The position numbers and the translations under genes are program-made. Shown piece after piece: positions 54,733 through 61,725 of a DNA stretch of 64,000 nt. Origin of the DNA: WTFV01 sp965200895 (GTDB lineage: Bacteria > Acidobacteriota > Vicinamibacteria > Vicinamibacterales > UBA8438). The DNA lies in assembly GCA_965200895.1 (NCBI GenBank), contig CBDAVM010000001.1, forward strand, positions 372,001 through 436,000, written 5' to 3'. The notes beneath the pieces are model-generated. The model was not told where the DNA came from. It saw only the letters and a program-made list of their open reading frames with translations, and searched no databases. Every line of letters begins with the position of its first letter. Position 1 is the stretch's first letter.

Positions 54733-56070
54733 ATGCACTCCATGTTGACCCGAATCATCGGCGCGCCGGCCGTCGTCGGCGCGGTGCTCGCGCTGGCCCC
54801 CGGCGCGGCGTTCGCGGCCGGGGACGAGACGCCGACCTTCACGAAGGATGTGGCCCCGATCTTCCAGGCGAAGTGCGAGGCGTGCCACCGGCCGGACTCC
54901 ATCGCGCCGATGTCGCTCGTGACATATCAGGAGTCGCGTCCCTGGGCGCGTTCGATCCGCGAGCGGGTGGCGACGCGACAGATGCCGCCCTGGCATATCG
55001 ACCGCACGGTGGGCATCACCGAGTTCGCGAACGACCGCTCGCTCACCGACGCCGAGATCGACACCGTCGTCCGCTGGGTCGACGGCGGCGCGCCGCGCGG
55101 CAACCCGGCCGACATGCCGCCGCCGGTCGAGTGGCCCGACGAATCGAAGTGGTACTTCGCCGAGCTCTTCGGCCCACCGGATCTGGTCATCGCGTCCGAG
55201 CCGTACACGATGCCGGCCGAGGCCAACGACGCCTGGTGGAAGCCGGTCTCCGAGACCGGCCTGACCGAGCCGCGCTGGGTGCGGGCCATCGAGCTGCGGC
55301 CGAGCACCACGGCGGGCCGGCGGATCACGCACCACGCCATCGCCCGCCTGGAGCAGGAGGAGACCGATCCGCTGCTGCAGAACGCATCGGCGACCGGCGC
55401 GGACGACCCGCTGAACAACTCCGGCCTCTTCATGGAGTGGGCGGTCGGCAAGCAGGGCGAGCTGATGCGCCCCGGCGCCGGCAAGCTGATGCTGCCCGGC
55501 TCGCGGATCATCTGGGACGTGCACTATTCCGCCGTCGGCGAGGAGATCACCGACCACGTCGAGCTCGGCATCTACTTCTACCCGCAGGGCGAGGAGCCGG
55601 AGCACCGGCAGGTGCTGCACCTGATGGGGGCCGGCGGCGTCGACATTCCGCCGAACACCGTGTCCGTCACCGAAGGATTCTTCCCGCTGAAGCGGGCGGC
55701 CCGCATCGAGAGCTTCCAGCCGCACATGCACCTGCGCGGTCGGGCGATGGCGATGGAAGCGATTCTGCCGACCGGGGCGCGGCAGGTGCTGAGCCACGTC
55801 GGCGACTTCAACTTCAACTGGCACAACGCCTACGTCTACAGCGACGACGCCGCGCCGCTGCTGCCGCGCGGCACGCTCATGAAGATCACCGCGTGGCACG
55901 ACAACACGGCCGCCAACCGCGCCAACCCCGACCCGAACGTCTGGGTCGGCTACGGCGACCGCACGGTCGACGAGATGGCCCACGCGTGGGTCAACGTCAC
56001 CTACTTCACGGACGAGGACTACGAGGCCGAGGTCGCGGCGCGCGCGGCCCTGACCGACAACGACGACTGA
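54733..56070 (+). CDS. Exported cytochrome-c / copper-monooxygenase-like protein
   Basis: The 445-residue protein has a signal peptide (IIGAPAVVGAVLALAPGAAF) and a planctomycete-type cytochrome segment FQAKCEACHRPDSIAPMSL with CEACH at 48-52. The second half resembles copper type II ascorbate-dependent monooxygenases: GRRITHHAIAR, IIWDVHYSAVGEE and SFQPHMHLRGRAMAM supply the His ligands. Both domains together are typical of a family common in high-GC soil and marine bacteria. ATG at 54733 is chosen because the signal begins there; an in-frame start 39 bases upstream lies in the direct repeat. Confidence 0.8.
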   Translation: MHSMLTRIIGAPAVVGAVLALAPGAAFAAGDETPTFTKDVAPIFQAKCEACHRPDSIAPMSLVTYQESRPWARSIRERVATRQMPPWHIDRTVGITEFANDRSLTDAEIDTVVRWVDGGAPRGNPADMPPPVEWPDESKWYFAELFGPPDLVIASEPYTMPAEANDAWWKPVSETGLTEPRWVRAIELRPSTTAGRRITHHAIARLEQEETDPLLQNASATGADDPLNNSGLFMEWAVGKQGELMRPGAGKLMLPGSRIIWDVHYSAVGEEITDHVELGIYFYPQGEEPEHRQVLHLMGAGGVDIPPNTVSVTEGFFPLKRAARIESFQPHMHLRGRAMAMEAILPTGARQVLSHVGDFNFNWHNAYVYSDDAAPLLPRGTLMKITAWHDNTAANRANPDPNVWVGYGDRTVDEMAHAWVNVTYFTDEDYEAEVAARAALTDNDD

Positions 56071-56231
56071 ACGAATCCGGGCTCCCGGACGCGCACGGCC
56101 GCCGGGGGGACCCGGCGGACCGGCGCCGGCCTGCAGGGACGTGGCCTGCGTCGCTGCGTCACACGACGTGTCCGGCGGCGGTCACGCCGCAACGAACGGT
56201 TCGATTCACACCGGTGTTTCGGGGAACATCC

Positions 56232-57116
56232 ATGCAGCGTTCTTGCCTGTCCCGATTCTGTCTCGTCGTCGCGGCGCTCGTCGCCATCCTCGCCTGCGGC
56301 GCGCCCGCGGCCGCCCAGCCGCCGCGCGCCCCGCTCCCGCTGGAACCGGAGGGCAGCCGCGGCGAGGCGATCTTTCCGGCCGTGGAGGGCTGGTACCGCA
56401 ACGCGGACGGCTCGTTCACGATCCTGCTCGGCTACTTCAGCCGCAACGACGACCCGGTGGACATCCCCGTCGGTCCCGACAACCGGATCCAGCCCGGCGG
56501 CCCCGACCGCGGCCAGCCGACGCACTTCCTGCCCCGTCGCGCCTGGGGCGTGTTCGCCATCAACGTCCCGGCCGACTTCGGCGAACAGCGGCTCACCTGG
56601 GTCCTGAACGTGAACAACCAGCGCTCGGAGGTCTCGTTCTGGCTGAATCCCCCCTACTTCATCGACCCGTTCCTGAACCGCGCCAACGGCAACACGCCGC
56701 CGCGGCTGCGGGTGGGCGACGGCGAGGAGCTGCAGGGACCGCCGGTGACCGGAGTCGTCGCCACCTATACGGCCGCGGTCGGCGAGACGATCGAGCTGCA
56801 GGCGTCGGTCCGCGACCGGCCGCTGACCAATCCCCCGCCGCCTCGCCGACGGGGACGCCCGCGCCCGCCGCTGGTGCTCACGTGGCGTCTCTACCGGGGA
56901 CCTGCCGAGGTCGTCTTCGAGACCGGGAACGAGGCCGGCCAGAGCGGGCGCCACGAGTTCACCGACCTCGCCGGCGGCGAGACCACCACCTTCGCCACCT
57001 TCAGCGCGCCCGGCGACTACCGGCTGATGGTCACCGCCAACGACATCTCCGGCAACGGCGGCGCCGGTGACCAGTGCTGCTGGACGACGAGCTTCGTCGA
57101 TGTGACCGTGCGCTGA
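56232..57116 (+). CDS. Secreted protein with Ig/PKD-like fold, unknown function
   Basis: The 294-residue protein has a signal peptide (CLSRFCLVVAALVAILACGA; a Cys makes a lipoprotein possible) and a beta-rich body: ILLGYFSRNDDPVDIPVGPD, PRRAWGVFAINVPADFGEQ and a C-terminal FSAPGDYRLMVTANDISG like a PKD or cadherin-like domain. A Pro/Arg loop (PPPPRRRGRPRPP) is unusual. It follows the cytochrome/copper protein by 161 bases on the same strand. Confidence 0.7.
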   Translation: MQRSCLSRFCLVVAALVAILACGAPAAAQPPRAPLPLEPEGSRGEAIFPAVEGWYRNADGSFTILLGYFSRNDDPVDIPVGPDNRIQPGGPDRGQPTHFLPRRAWGVFAINVPADFGEQRLTWVLNVNNQRSEVSFWLNPPYFIDPFLNRANGNTPPRLRVGDGEELQGPPVTGVVATYTAAVGETIELQASVRDRPLTNPPPPRRRGRPRPPLVLTWRLYRGPAEVVFETGNEAGQSGRHEFTDLAGGETTTFATFSAPGDYRLMVTANDISGNGGAGDQCCWTTSFVDVTVR

Positions 57117-57216
57117 GCGCGTACCGCGCCGGACGAGGCGCTTCATGGCGTGGGTCCGGCCCTGCGCCCGGAGGTTCTCCGGGGCCGCCGGCGCACGCCC
57201 TGCAACCTCGCCGCCT

Positions 57217-57240
57217 CGCTCCGTTCGACCGAACGGAGCG
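57217..57240. promoter_or_regulatory. 24-base perfect palindrome
   Basis: The arms CGCTCCGTTCG and CGAACGGAGCG are separated by only two bases (AC). The tight centre suits a dimeric DNA-binding protein better than an RNA hairpin, but terminator use after the gene ending at 57116 is also possible. Confidence 0.45.
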
Positions 57241-57335
57241 GTCGCCCGTTCCCTTGATGTCTCGCGTGGACGCGGGTTGCCCGGACGTCGCCGGGAGTCG
57301 CATTGCGTCGGCGATCGCGCGGTCCCCATGAACCC

Positions 57336-57668
57336 ATGAACGGCGCACTGACGCCGGCGGGCCGTCTGCGGTGGGCGGCCGACGACGGTGATCCCGTCGG
57401 GGACGACGTCCGCCGGCTGGAGTCGGCCTTCGCCGCGGACTGGCGGGACGCGTTGTTCACGCTGGCGGCCGAGCGGATCGACACGCGGCAACTGCCCGCT
57501 GCGCGCTTCTGGCAACAGGTCGCCGAGCGGCACCTGACGGCGCTGTGCCAACTCCCCGGGGACGGGGGCGAGGTCCGCGTCGAGGCGCCGCCCGAGACCG
57601 ACTGCGCCGCATGGATCCGGACCGCGTACAAGATCCCACGCGCGGAACGGGCGGGCGCAGGCCGCTGA
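57336..57668 (+). pseudogene. SNF2-type helicase, N-terminal fragment
   Basis: The 110-residue frame reads MNGALTPAGRLRWAADDGDP and AARFWQQVAERHLTALCQLP, which match the N-terminal region of large SNF2/DEAD helicases that pair with SWIM zinc-finger proteins. The helicase body is absent and the frame stops soon after. A SWIM fragment lies 3 kb further on. This looks like the decayed remains of one locus split by later insertion. Confidence 0.5.
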
Positions 57669-57723
57669 CGGGGCTTGATCTCGCGCGCGGGCCGCGGGTT
57701 GCGCCCGCGGCGCAACCGGGTGT

Positions 57724-58077
57724 TCAGTCGGCCGGTCTGGCCGGCGCGGTGCGTTCGAGGAGCTGGAGCAGCAGGCTGTGCATCTCACGGATCTCAGTGC
57801 GGAGATCGCGGATGTCGGTCCGCGTTTCGGCGTGGCGTTCGCGGATTTCGGTCTGCAAGTCTGCACGCATCGCGTGCATCTCGGTGCGGAGCTCGCGCAC
57901 GTTGTTGTTGGTGTCGTCGATCCGGGCGTTGATGAGCAGGAGCGCGCTGCTGGTGAGAGCTACCAGCAGGACTCCGAGGGCGATGCCGGTGGTGACGATC
58001 CACTTGGTGTCGGCCGAGAGTCTCGGTTTTGCGGGGCTGGCTGCGTGCTCGGCGGCGGGCGCAGTGTGGTCGGCCAT
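57724..58077 (-). CDS. Membrane-anchored coiled-coil protein
   Basis: The 117-residue protein has one membrane helix at about 27-49 (WIVTTGIALGVLLVALTSSA) and then a charged coiled coil to the end (DDTNNNVRELRTEMHAMRAD, RTDIRDLRTEIREMHSLL) with heptad-like TEI/RTE repeats. Such small proteins are frequent, and no function is known. ATG with CTCAAGGGAGACACGC upstream gives a good RBS. Confidence 0.65.
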   Translation of the reverse strand: MADHTAPAAEHAASPAKPRLSADTKWIVTTGIALGVLLVALTSSALLLINARIDDTNNNVRELRTEMHAMRADLQTEIRERHAETRTDIRDLRTEIREMHSLLLQLLERTAPARPAD

Positions 58078-58263
58078 GTCATGCGTGTCTCCCTTGAGGT
58101 GATTCTACACCGGTGATGCGGGACGGGCGGGACGGCGGGTACGGCGGCGACCGTATCGCTCGGGCCAGCGCGACTGGGCAGAGGCCGTGGATTCAGACGC
58201 GGCCGTGGCGCCGCTCAGGCGCTGCTGTTGTCGATGATCATGCCGCTGAACTCCTGCCTGGTG

Positions 58264-58446
58264 CTATAGGCGGCCGGGCTCGGCGGCGCGGTCGATCAGC
58301 GGGTCGTTGTCGTACACGGCAAGCGTGCGATGCCGCGGGGCCAGCAGCATCCACGGCTCGCCGGACGCGATGCGGCGCCGGTTGACGTCGTCGTGGCGGC
58401 GGTCGAGATAGTCGTCGCAGACCGTCACGAGCAGGGTGTGGGTGGA
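58264..58446 (-). pseudogene. TOMM cyclodehydratase (ocin-ThiF/SagC-like) fragment
   Basis: A 60-residue end of frame contains LLVTVCDDYLDRRHDDVNRR and ASGEPWMLLAP. This resembles the conserved segment of leader-binding cyclodehydratase partner proteins, which typically read TDDYLxPxLxxxNxxALxxGxPWLL. The following GP..P....CxxC region is absent, so only about 40 residues of homology remain. Its place 163 bases from a TOMM-type precursor on the other strand supports the reading, but the match is short and made from memory. Confidence 0.45.
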
Positions 58447-58608
58447 CGATTTCCGTGGAGCGGGCGACCTGACGTTCGGAAGACGTGGTACGGTGGCAGG
58501 GGGTCGGCTTGCAGAATGCCGCATCTGTCTCGCTCGGAGACCACTGGGTATGGAAGCTGGCCTTCCGTGCAAGCAAGGCTGGCATCCGTGCATGCAAGGA
58601 GGACGAAG

Positions 58609-58884
58609 ATGGGGAATTTCGAGAGCATGATGGTGGCGGCGGAGGACATCCGGAAGCAGATCGTCGACAGGGCGGGCGAGGATACCGACTTCCGGGCGGA
58701 ATTTGTGGCCGACCCCAAGGCCGTCATCAGCCGCGAATTCGGCGTGGAGTTGCCGGACAGCCTGCGGGTGCACGTGCATCAGATTGACATGCAGAACGCC
58801 CACATCGCCCTGCCGCCAACGCCCGAGCTCGACGAGGAACAGCTCGAGAACGTCGCCGGCGGCTGGTGTGAATTGTGCTGCTAG
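58609..58884 (+). CDS. NHLP/TOMM-type RiPP precursor peptide with core WCELCC
   Basis: The 91-residue peptide starts at an ATG with AAGGAGG at ideal distance. The leader is of the nitrile hydratase-like (NHLP) kind: FRAEFVADPKAVISREFGVE and LPDSLRVHVHQIDMQ, with ALPPTPELDEEQLENVAGG. It ends in the double-Gly cleavage site at residues 84-85. The core after it is only WCELCC, with three Cys that could be cyclised to thiazolines/thiazoles or cross-linked. Such leaders guide cyclodehydratases and are cleaved by C39 peptidase transporters; neither is intact here. A fragment of a cyclodehydratase is divergent to it. Confidence 0.85.
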   Translation: MGNFESMMVAAEDIRKQIVDRAGEDTDFRAEFVADPKAVISREFGVELPDSLRVHVHQIDMQNAHIALPPTPELDEEQLENVAGGWCELCC

Positions 58885-59138
58885 GTTGATCGCTGAAGGC
58901 AATCCGGAGAGCGTCCTTCAGATCAGGACCGGCAGGGGTTGAGCTCCCCCCCTCCGCGAGCGAGGCGGTGAGACCCCCGTCTCGACCGGCACATCGTACA
59001 GGCCGCCCGCCGCCGCTGGGCGCAGCGGCTGTAGTTAGCAGGATGCGGCGCGTCACAGAGCTCTCTTGACATCGCGTCGAGATCACTCGAGCGGCTTGCC
59101 TCGCAGCCGGGCACGTCAGGGGTGAGCCTGGCGCGCGC
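58885..59138. other. 254-base intergenic region downstream of the precursor
   Basis: Between the precursor and the convergent methyltransferase gene I saw no gene and no clear terminator. It may hold unrecognised remnants. Confidence 0.3.
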
Positions 59139-60158
59139 CTACGCGGGCTTGCGCGCCTTGAAATAGAACAGCGGTGTGAAGATGCCGAGGCGGCCGGCGT
59201 CCCTGGTGCTGTCCACGAGACATTCGACCAACGCCATCACCTCGGAGGTGCCCTTGGGCACGAAGGCGAGGCCCTGCCGGACTTGCGCCAGCATGGCGGC
59301 GACGCGCCGGCCGCCGGTCGTTTCCGGCGAACTTACGGGTTTGACTTCGCGCTGATCCAGGATGCTGTGCCAGGGCGTTTCCGGGTCCGATTCCGGGGCC
59401 AGATCGCGTGCTTCCACAACCTCGAAACCAGCGGCCTCGAGGCCGGCGAGCACCGTTGCGGGGGCCGCCACGTCCGGGACGGCATTGCCCCGCTCGATGC
59501 CTTTCTTCAGGGCGCGGTGCTCGGCATTGTCCGGGTCGTAGCGCGACGTCATGCACCACTCGTAGCCCCCGAACAGGCCGCCAGGCTTCAGAACCCGTGC
59601 TATCTCGGAGAAAACGCCCGCCTTGTCGGCCGTGTGGGCGGTGGCCTCGATCTCGTAGGCGGCGTCGAACGATTCGGCCTCCGCCGGAATGTTCATGAAG
59701 TCGCCCTTGAGGAGCTCCGCCTGATGCTGCAAGCCCGCCTCCAGGTTGTAGGCCTTGCACTTTTCGAGCTGATACGCGTGGTTATTGAGTCCGACGACGA
59801 AAGCGCCGGAGGCCCTGGCTATCGTCCGCAACGGACCGCCCACGCCGCAACCCACATCCAGCGCGCGCATGCCCGGCTGCAGCCCGATAGCATTGGCCAA
59901 GAACACCTGGTGGCGGACGATCGAGTCCCGGTACGATTCGCCCCGTTTGCGCGGGGCGTAGTGGAAGGAGTCGCCCCACCCACATTCGTAGAAGTCGGTG
60001 ATCAGGTCGTAATAGTCGTTCACCATCTCCATGCGCTGCGCGTTGCGCGCATCCACGGTGCCGCCGGCGGTCTCGTCGTGCAGCTTGTTGTATCGCGACA
60101 CGACCGGCGCGAGCCCCTGCCTGGGCGGCGCTGCGGGCTTGCGAAGCTGGTCTGACAT
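59139..60158 (-). CDS. Sterol C-24 methyltransferase homologue (Erg6-like)
   Basis: The 339-residue protein closely follows eukaryotic Erg6/SMT along its whole length. It has NDYYDLITDFYECGWGDSFH (SMT region I, yeast YEYGWGSSFHF), LDVGCGVGGPLRTIAR, VVGLNNHAYQ, YEIEATAHTADKAGVFSEI (region III), GGYEWCMTSRYDPDNAEHR (region IV), IERGNAVPDV, and the C-terminal LFYFKARKP. This C-terminal SMT domain sets it apart from ordinary methyltransferases and from gamma-tocopherol methyltransferases. It would add a methyl group at C-24 of a sterol side chain. GGAGGGG precedes the ATG. No sterol-synthesis gene is next to it. Confidence 0.85.
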   Translation of the reverse strand: MSDQLRKPAAPPRQGLAPVVSRYNKLHDETAGGTVDARNAQRMEMVNDYYDLITDFYECGWGDSFHYAPRKRGESYRDSIVRHQVFLANAIGLQPGMRALDVGCGVGGPLRTIARASGAFVVGLNNHAYQLEKCKAYNLEAGLQHQAELLKGDFMNIPAEAESFDAAYEIEATAHTADKAGVFSEIARVLKPGGLFGGYEWCMTSRYDPDNAEHRALKKGIERGNAVPDVAAPATVLAGLEAAGFEVVEARDLAPESDPETPWHSILDQREVKPVSSPETTGGRRVAAMLAQVRQGLAFVPKGTSEVMALVECLVDSTRDAGRLGIFTPLFYFKARKPA

Positions 60159-60226
60159 CGGTTCTGGTCCCCTCCATCCGGCGCCGCGGACTGCAGCCGT
60201 CGCCACGGTCGCCGCCGGCCGGCTGT

Positions 60227-60295
60227 TCAGAAACGGTAGCGCAGGCCGAACTGCATCTCGCGGGCGGGGCCGGCGCTGAAGATGCGGCCGAATGA
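60227..60295 (-). pseudogene. TonB-dependent receptor C-terminal scrap
   Basis: About 22 residues, SFGRIFSAGPAREMQFGLRY, then RF and stop, match the last strand of Oar-like TonB-dependent receptors. The upstream part of the receptor is missing, and the frame then runs through the neighbouring LexA-like fragment in another phase. Confidence 0.55.
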
Positions 60296-60297
60296 TC

Positions 60298-60573
60298 CTA
60301 CTTCAACCGACGGTTGATCACGACGTACTGTACAAGATCGCACCCGTGGAACGGCGGCATGTCGAGGTGTGTCGTGGACCGGATGGCCTGTGTTGACGTG
60401 CCGGTGCCTGCGTGTGCGTCGCCGAACCGGGCGACGACAATCTGTCCGGACCGCGCGTCGGGCGTCTTCTTGACGGCGACGATGGTGCCGTCGTGGATGC
60501 AGGTTGCGGCCATGCTGTCGCCGCGCACGATGAGCAGGACGCTGCCCCGATGATCCGCCTGGAAGGCGATCCG
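60298..60573 (-). pseudogene. LexA/S24-peptidase fragment
   Basis: The stretch VLLIVRGDSMAATCIHDGTI and VAVKKTPDARSGQIVVARFG is the first half of a LexA/S24 catalytic domain, with the nucleophile Ser in GDSM. The Lys-containing second half is replaced by unrelated residues; only an end like VVINRR recalls the closing strand. The N-terminal HTH is absent. It is a non-functional remnant. Confidence 0.6.
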
Positions 60574-60598
60574 GACCGCGTGCGCCGGCCGGATCGGT

Positions 60599-60835
60599 TC
60601 GGTTTTCGAGCTCCTGCAGGGGAGGCTGTCCGACCGGGTGATGGACATCGTCACCGACCGCGACACCGGCCTGTTCCCGAAACCGGACGAGATCACGTTG
60701 GCGTGCGACTGCCCGGACTGGGCCACGATGTGCAAACACGCGGCGGCCGTGCTCTACGGCATCGGCAGCCGCCTCGACGACAGCCCGGAACTGCTCTTCC
60801 GGCTGCGCGGCGTCGACGAGGCGGAGCTGATCGTC
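60599..60835 (+). pseudogene. SWIM zinc-finger protein fragment
   Basis: About 75 residues match SWIM-domain proteins: FELLQGRLSDRVMDIVTDRD, GLFPKPDEITLACDCPDW and the CxC...CxH motif completed by MCKHAAAVLYGIGSRLDDSP. Both the N- and C-terminal parts are missing and the frame continues with unrelated residues. The helicase partner fragment is at 57336, so both halves of the SWIM/SNF2 locus are decayed. Confidence 0.65.
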
Positions 60836-60837
60836 AA

Positions 60838-60960
60838 GGGATCGCCCCTGACGCTGAAACTCTTGTCCACTATGTCGTTGTGCAGCAGGAAGTCCGGGTT
60901 GAGTATCGACGGATTGTTGGCTTCAGCGACCAGCACAACGGACAATTCCACCAACTCACT
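60838..60960 (-). pseudogene. N-terminal fragment of an uncharacterised NPSILNPDFL-type protein
   Basis: On the minus strand the frame reads VELSVVLVAEANNPSILNPD and FLLHNDIVDKSF, like the N-terminus of a widespread hypothetical protein starting with such an NPxILNPDFL motif. No rest of the gene follows; it runs into the opposite-strand SWIM fragment. Recognition is from memory and the match is short. Confidence 0.35.
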
Positions 60961-60989
60961 CCGTCCGTTTCGTCTGCTTCCTCGCGGGC

Positions 60990-61034
60990 GCGGCGTTCGG
61001 CCATCCCCCGTTCCATGAGCTTGCGTTCGGGGCG
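60990..61034 (-). repeat. Dispersed 3' repeat, copy D (partial)
   Basis: On the minus strand, immediately after the DUF4920 stop, CGCAAGCTCATGGAACGGGG and GATGGCCGAACGCC match the core of copies A-C. The first stem has lost its left arm, and the inner stem is degenerate. The position 3' of a stop codon in the same orientation is the same as for the other copies. Confidence 0.65.
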
Positions 61035-61502
61035 CTATCGGCACAGTTCGACCGCCTGCGCGACGAAGCTCACCTCGGTCGCCGTCCCGTCCGGATTGCG
61101 CGTCAGCCCGACGCCCTCGGCGATGAGGTGGTCCGCATCGGCCTTCGAGAAGGTGTTCTGCTCGAACATCCCCTCCAGCCGCGCCCTGGCCCCGCGCGAG
61201 TCCGTCGGCACGAAGAAGGCGTAGTCCTTGAACGTGATCCGGATGCCGCGATCGGCGCCGGCCGGGACCAGCTCCATCCAGCAGCCCTTCATCTGGCACA
61301 CGCGGTTGACCCGGCCCTCCACGATCACCGTCCGGTCGCCGTAGGCGGAGATGGAGCGCAGCGCCGACGCCAGATCGACTGCCGGTGAATCGCCGATGGC
61401 GGCGCCGCGCCGAACGAGGGTGTCCTGTGCACCGGCCGCGAGCGGCAGACCAACGGCCAGTACGGCGACGAGCACGACGGAGCGACTGATCCAGCGGTTC
61501 AT
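61035..61502 (-). CDS. Exported DUF4920-family protein
   Basis: The 155-residue protein has a signal peptide (RSVVLVAVLAVGLPLAAGAQ) and a small beta-barrel domain: TVIVEGRVNRVCQMKGCWME with the CxMKGCW signature, GIRITFKDYAFFVPTDSRGA, then a Cys near the C-terminus. The family function is unknown; a role in metal or haem handling has been proposed by position near such genes but is unproven. It is divergent from the DtxR-FeoA gene. The ATG at 61502 has AGGAACAG upstream. Confidence 0.8.
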   Translation of the reverse strand: MNRWISRSVVLVAVLAVGLPLAAGAQDTLVRRGAAIGDSPAVDLASALRSISAYGDRTVIVEGRVNRVCQMKGCWMELVPAGADRGIRITFKDYAFFVPTDSRGARARLEGMFEQNTFSKADADHLIAEGVGLTRNPDGTATEVSFVAQAVELCR

Positions 61503-61706
61503 GAGGCTGTTCCTCCTGTGGTTCTGCGATTGGCACCGGAACGTCGATGATACCAGCGCCGGCACCCCCGCCGGAAACGCCAGGGATGATAGCGGCCCAC
61601 CGGCGAGAACTCCCAGGCCCGCAGGCGTCCGCAGTCTCGTCGCGGGGCGGTGCGCACAACGCTGGACAAGTGCGATGCACTGGTTTAGACTGGCCAAGAT
61701 CCATTT

Positions 61707-61720
61707 TTTGAATACTCAAA
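61707..61720 (+). promoter_or_regulatory. Palindromic operator candidate TTTGAATACTCAAA
   Basis: A 14-base inverted repeat (arms TTTGA/TCAAA, 4-base centre) lies six bases before the ATG at 61726, in the AT-richest stretch nearby. It is well placed for self-repression by the DtxR-like protein. Confidence 0.45.
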
Positions 61721-61725
61721 CTCCG

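Noticed and set aside
54349..55983. Upstream extension of the CLACH protein frame
   Set aside because: It is antisense to the cytochrome/copper gene; a signal peptide begins at 54348.
58485..58787. Alternative plus-strand frame over the precursor gene
   Set aside because: It has no RBS, its residues show no family, and it is out of phase with the well-supported precursor.
58609..58884. Nitrile hydratase alpha subunit fragment
   Set aside because: The leader resembles that family only at the N-terminus; the AGG end, strong RBS and the missing catalytic Cys cluster fit a RiPP precursor.
59139..60158. Peptide-modifying methyltransferase for the RiPP
   Set aside because: The SMT-specific motifs over the whole length point to sterols; adjacency alone does not support a RiPP role.
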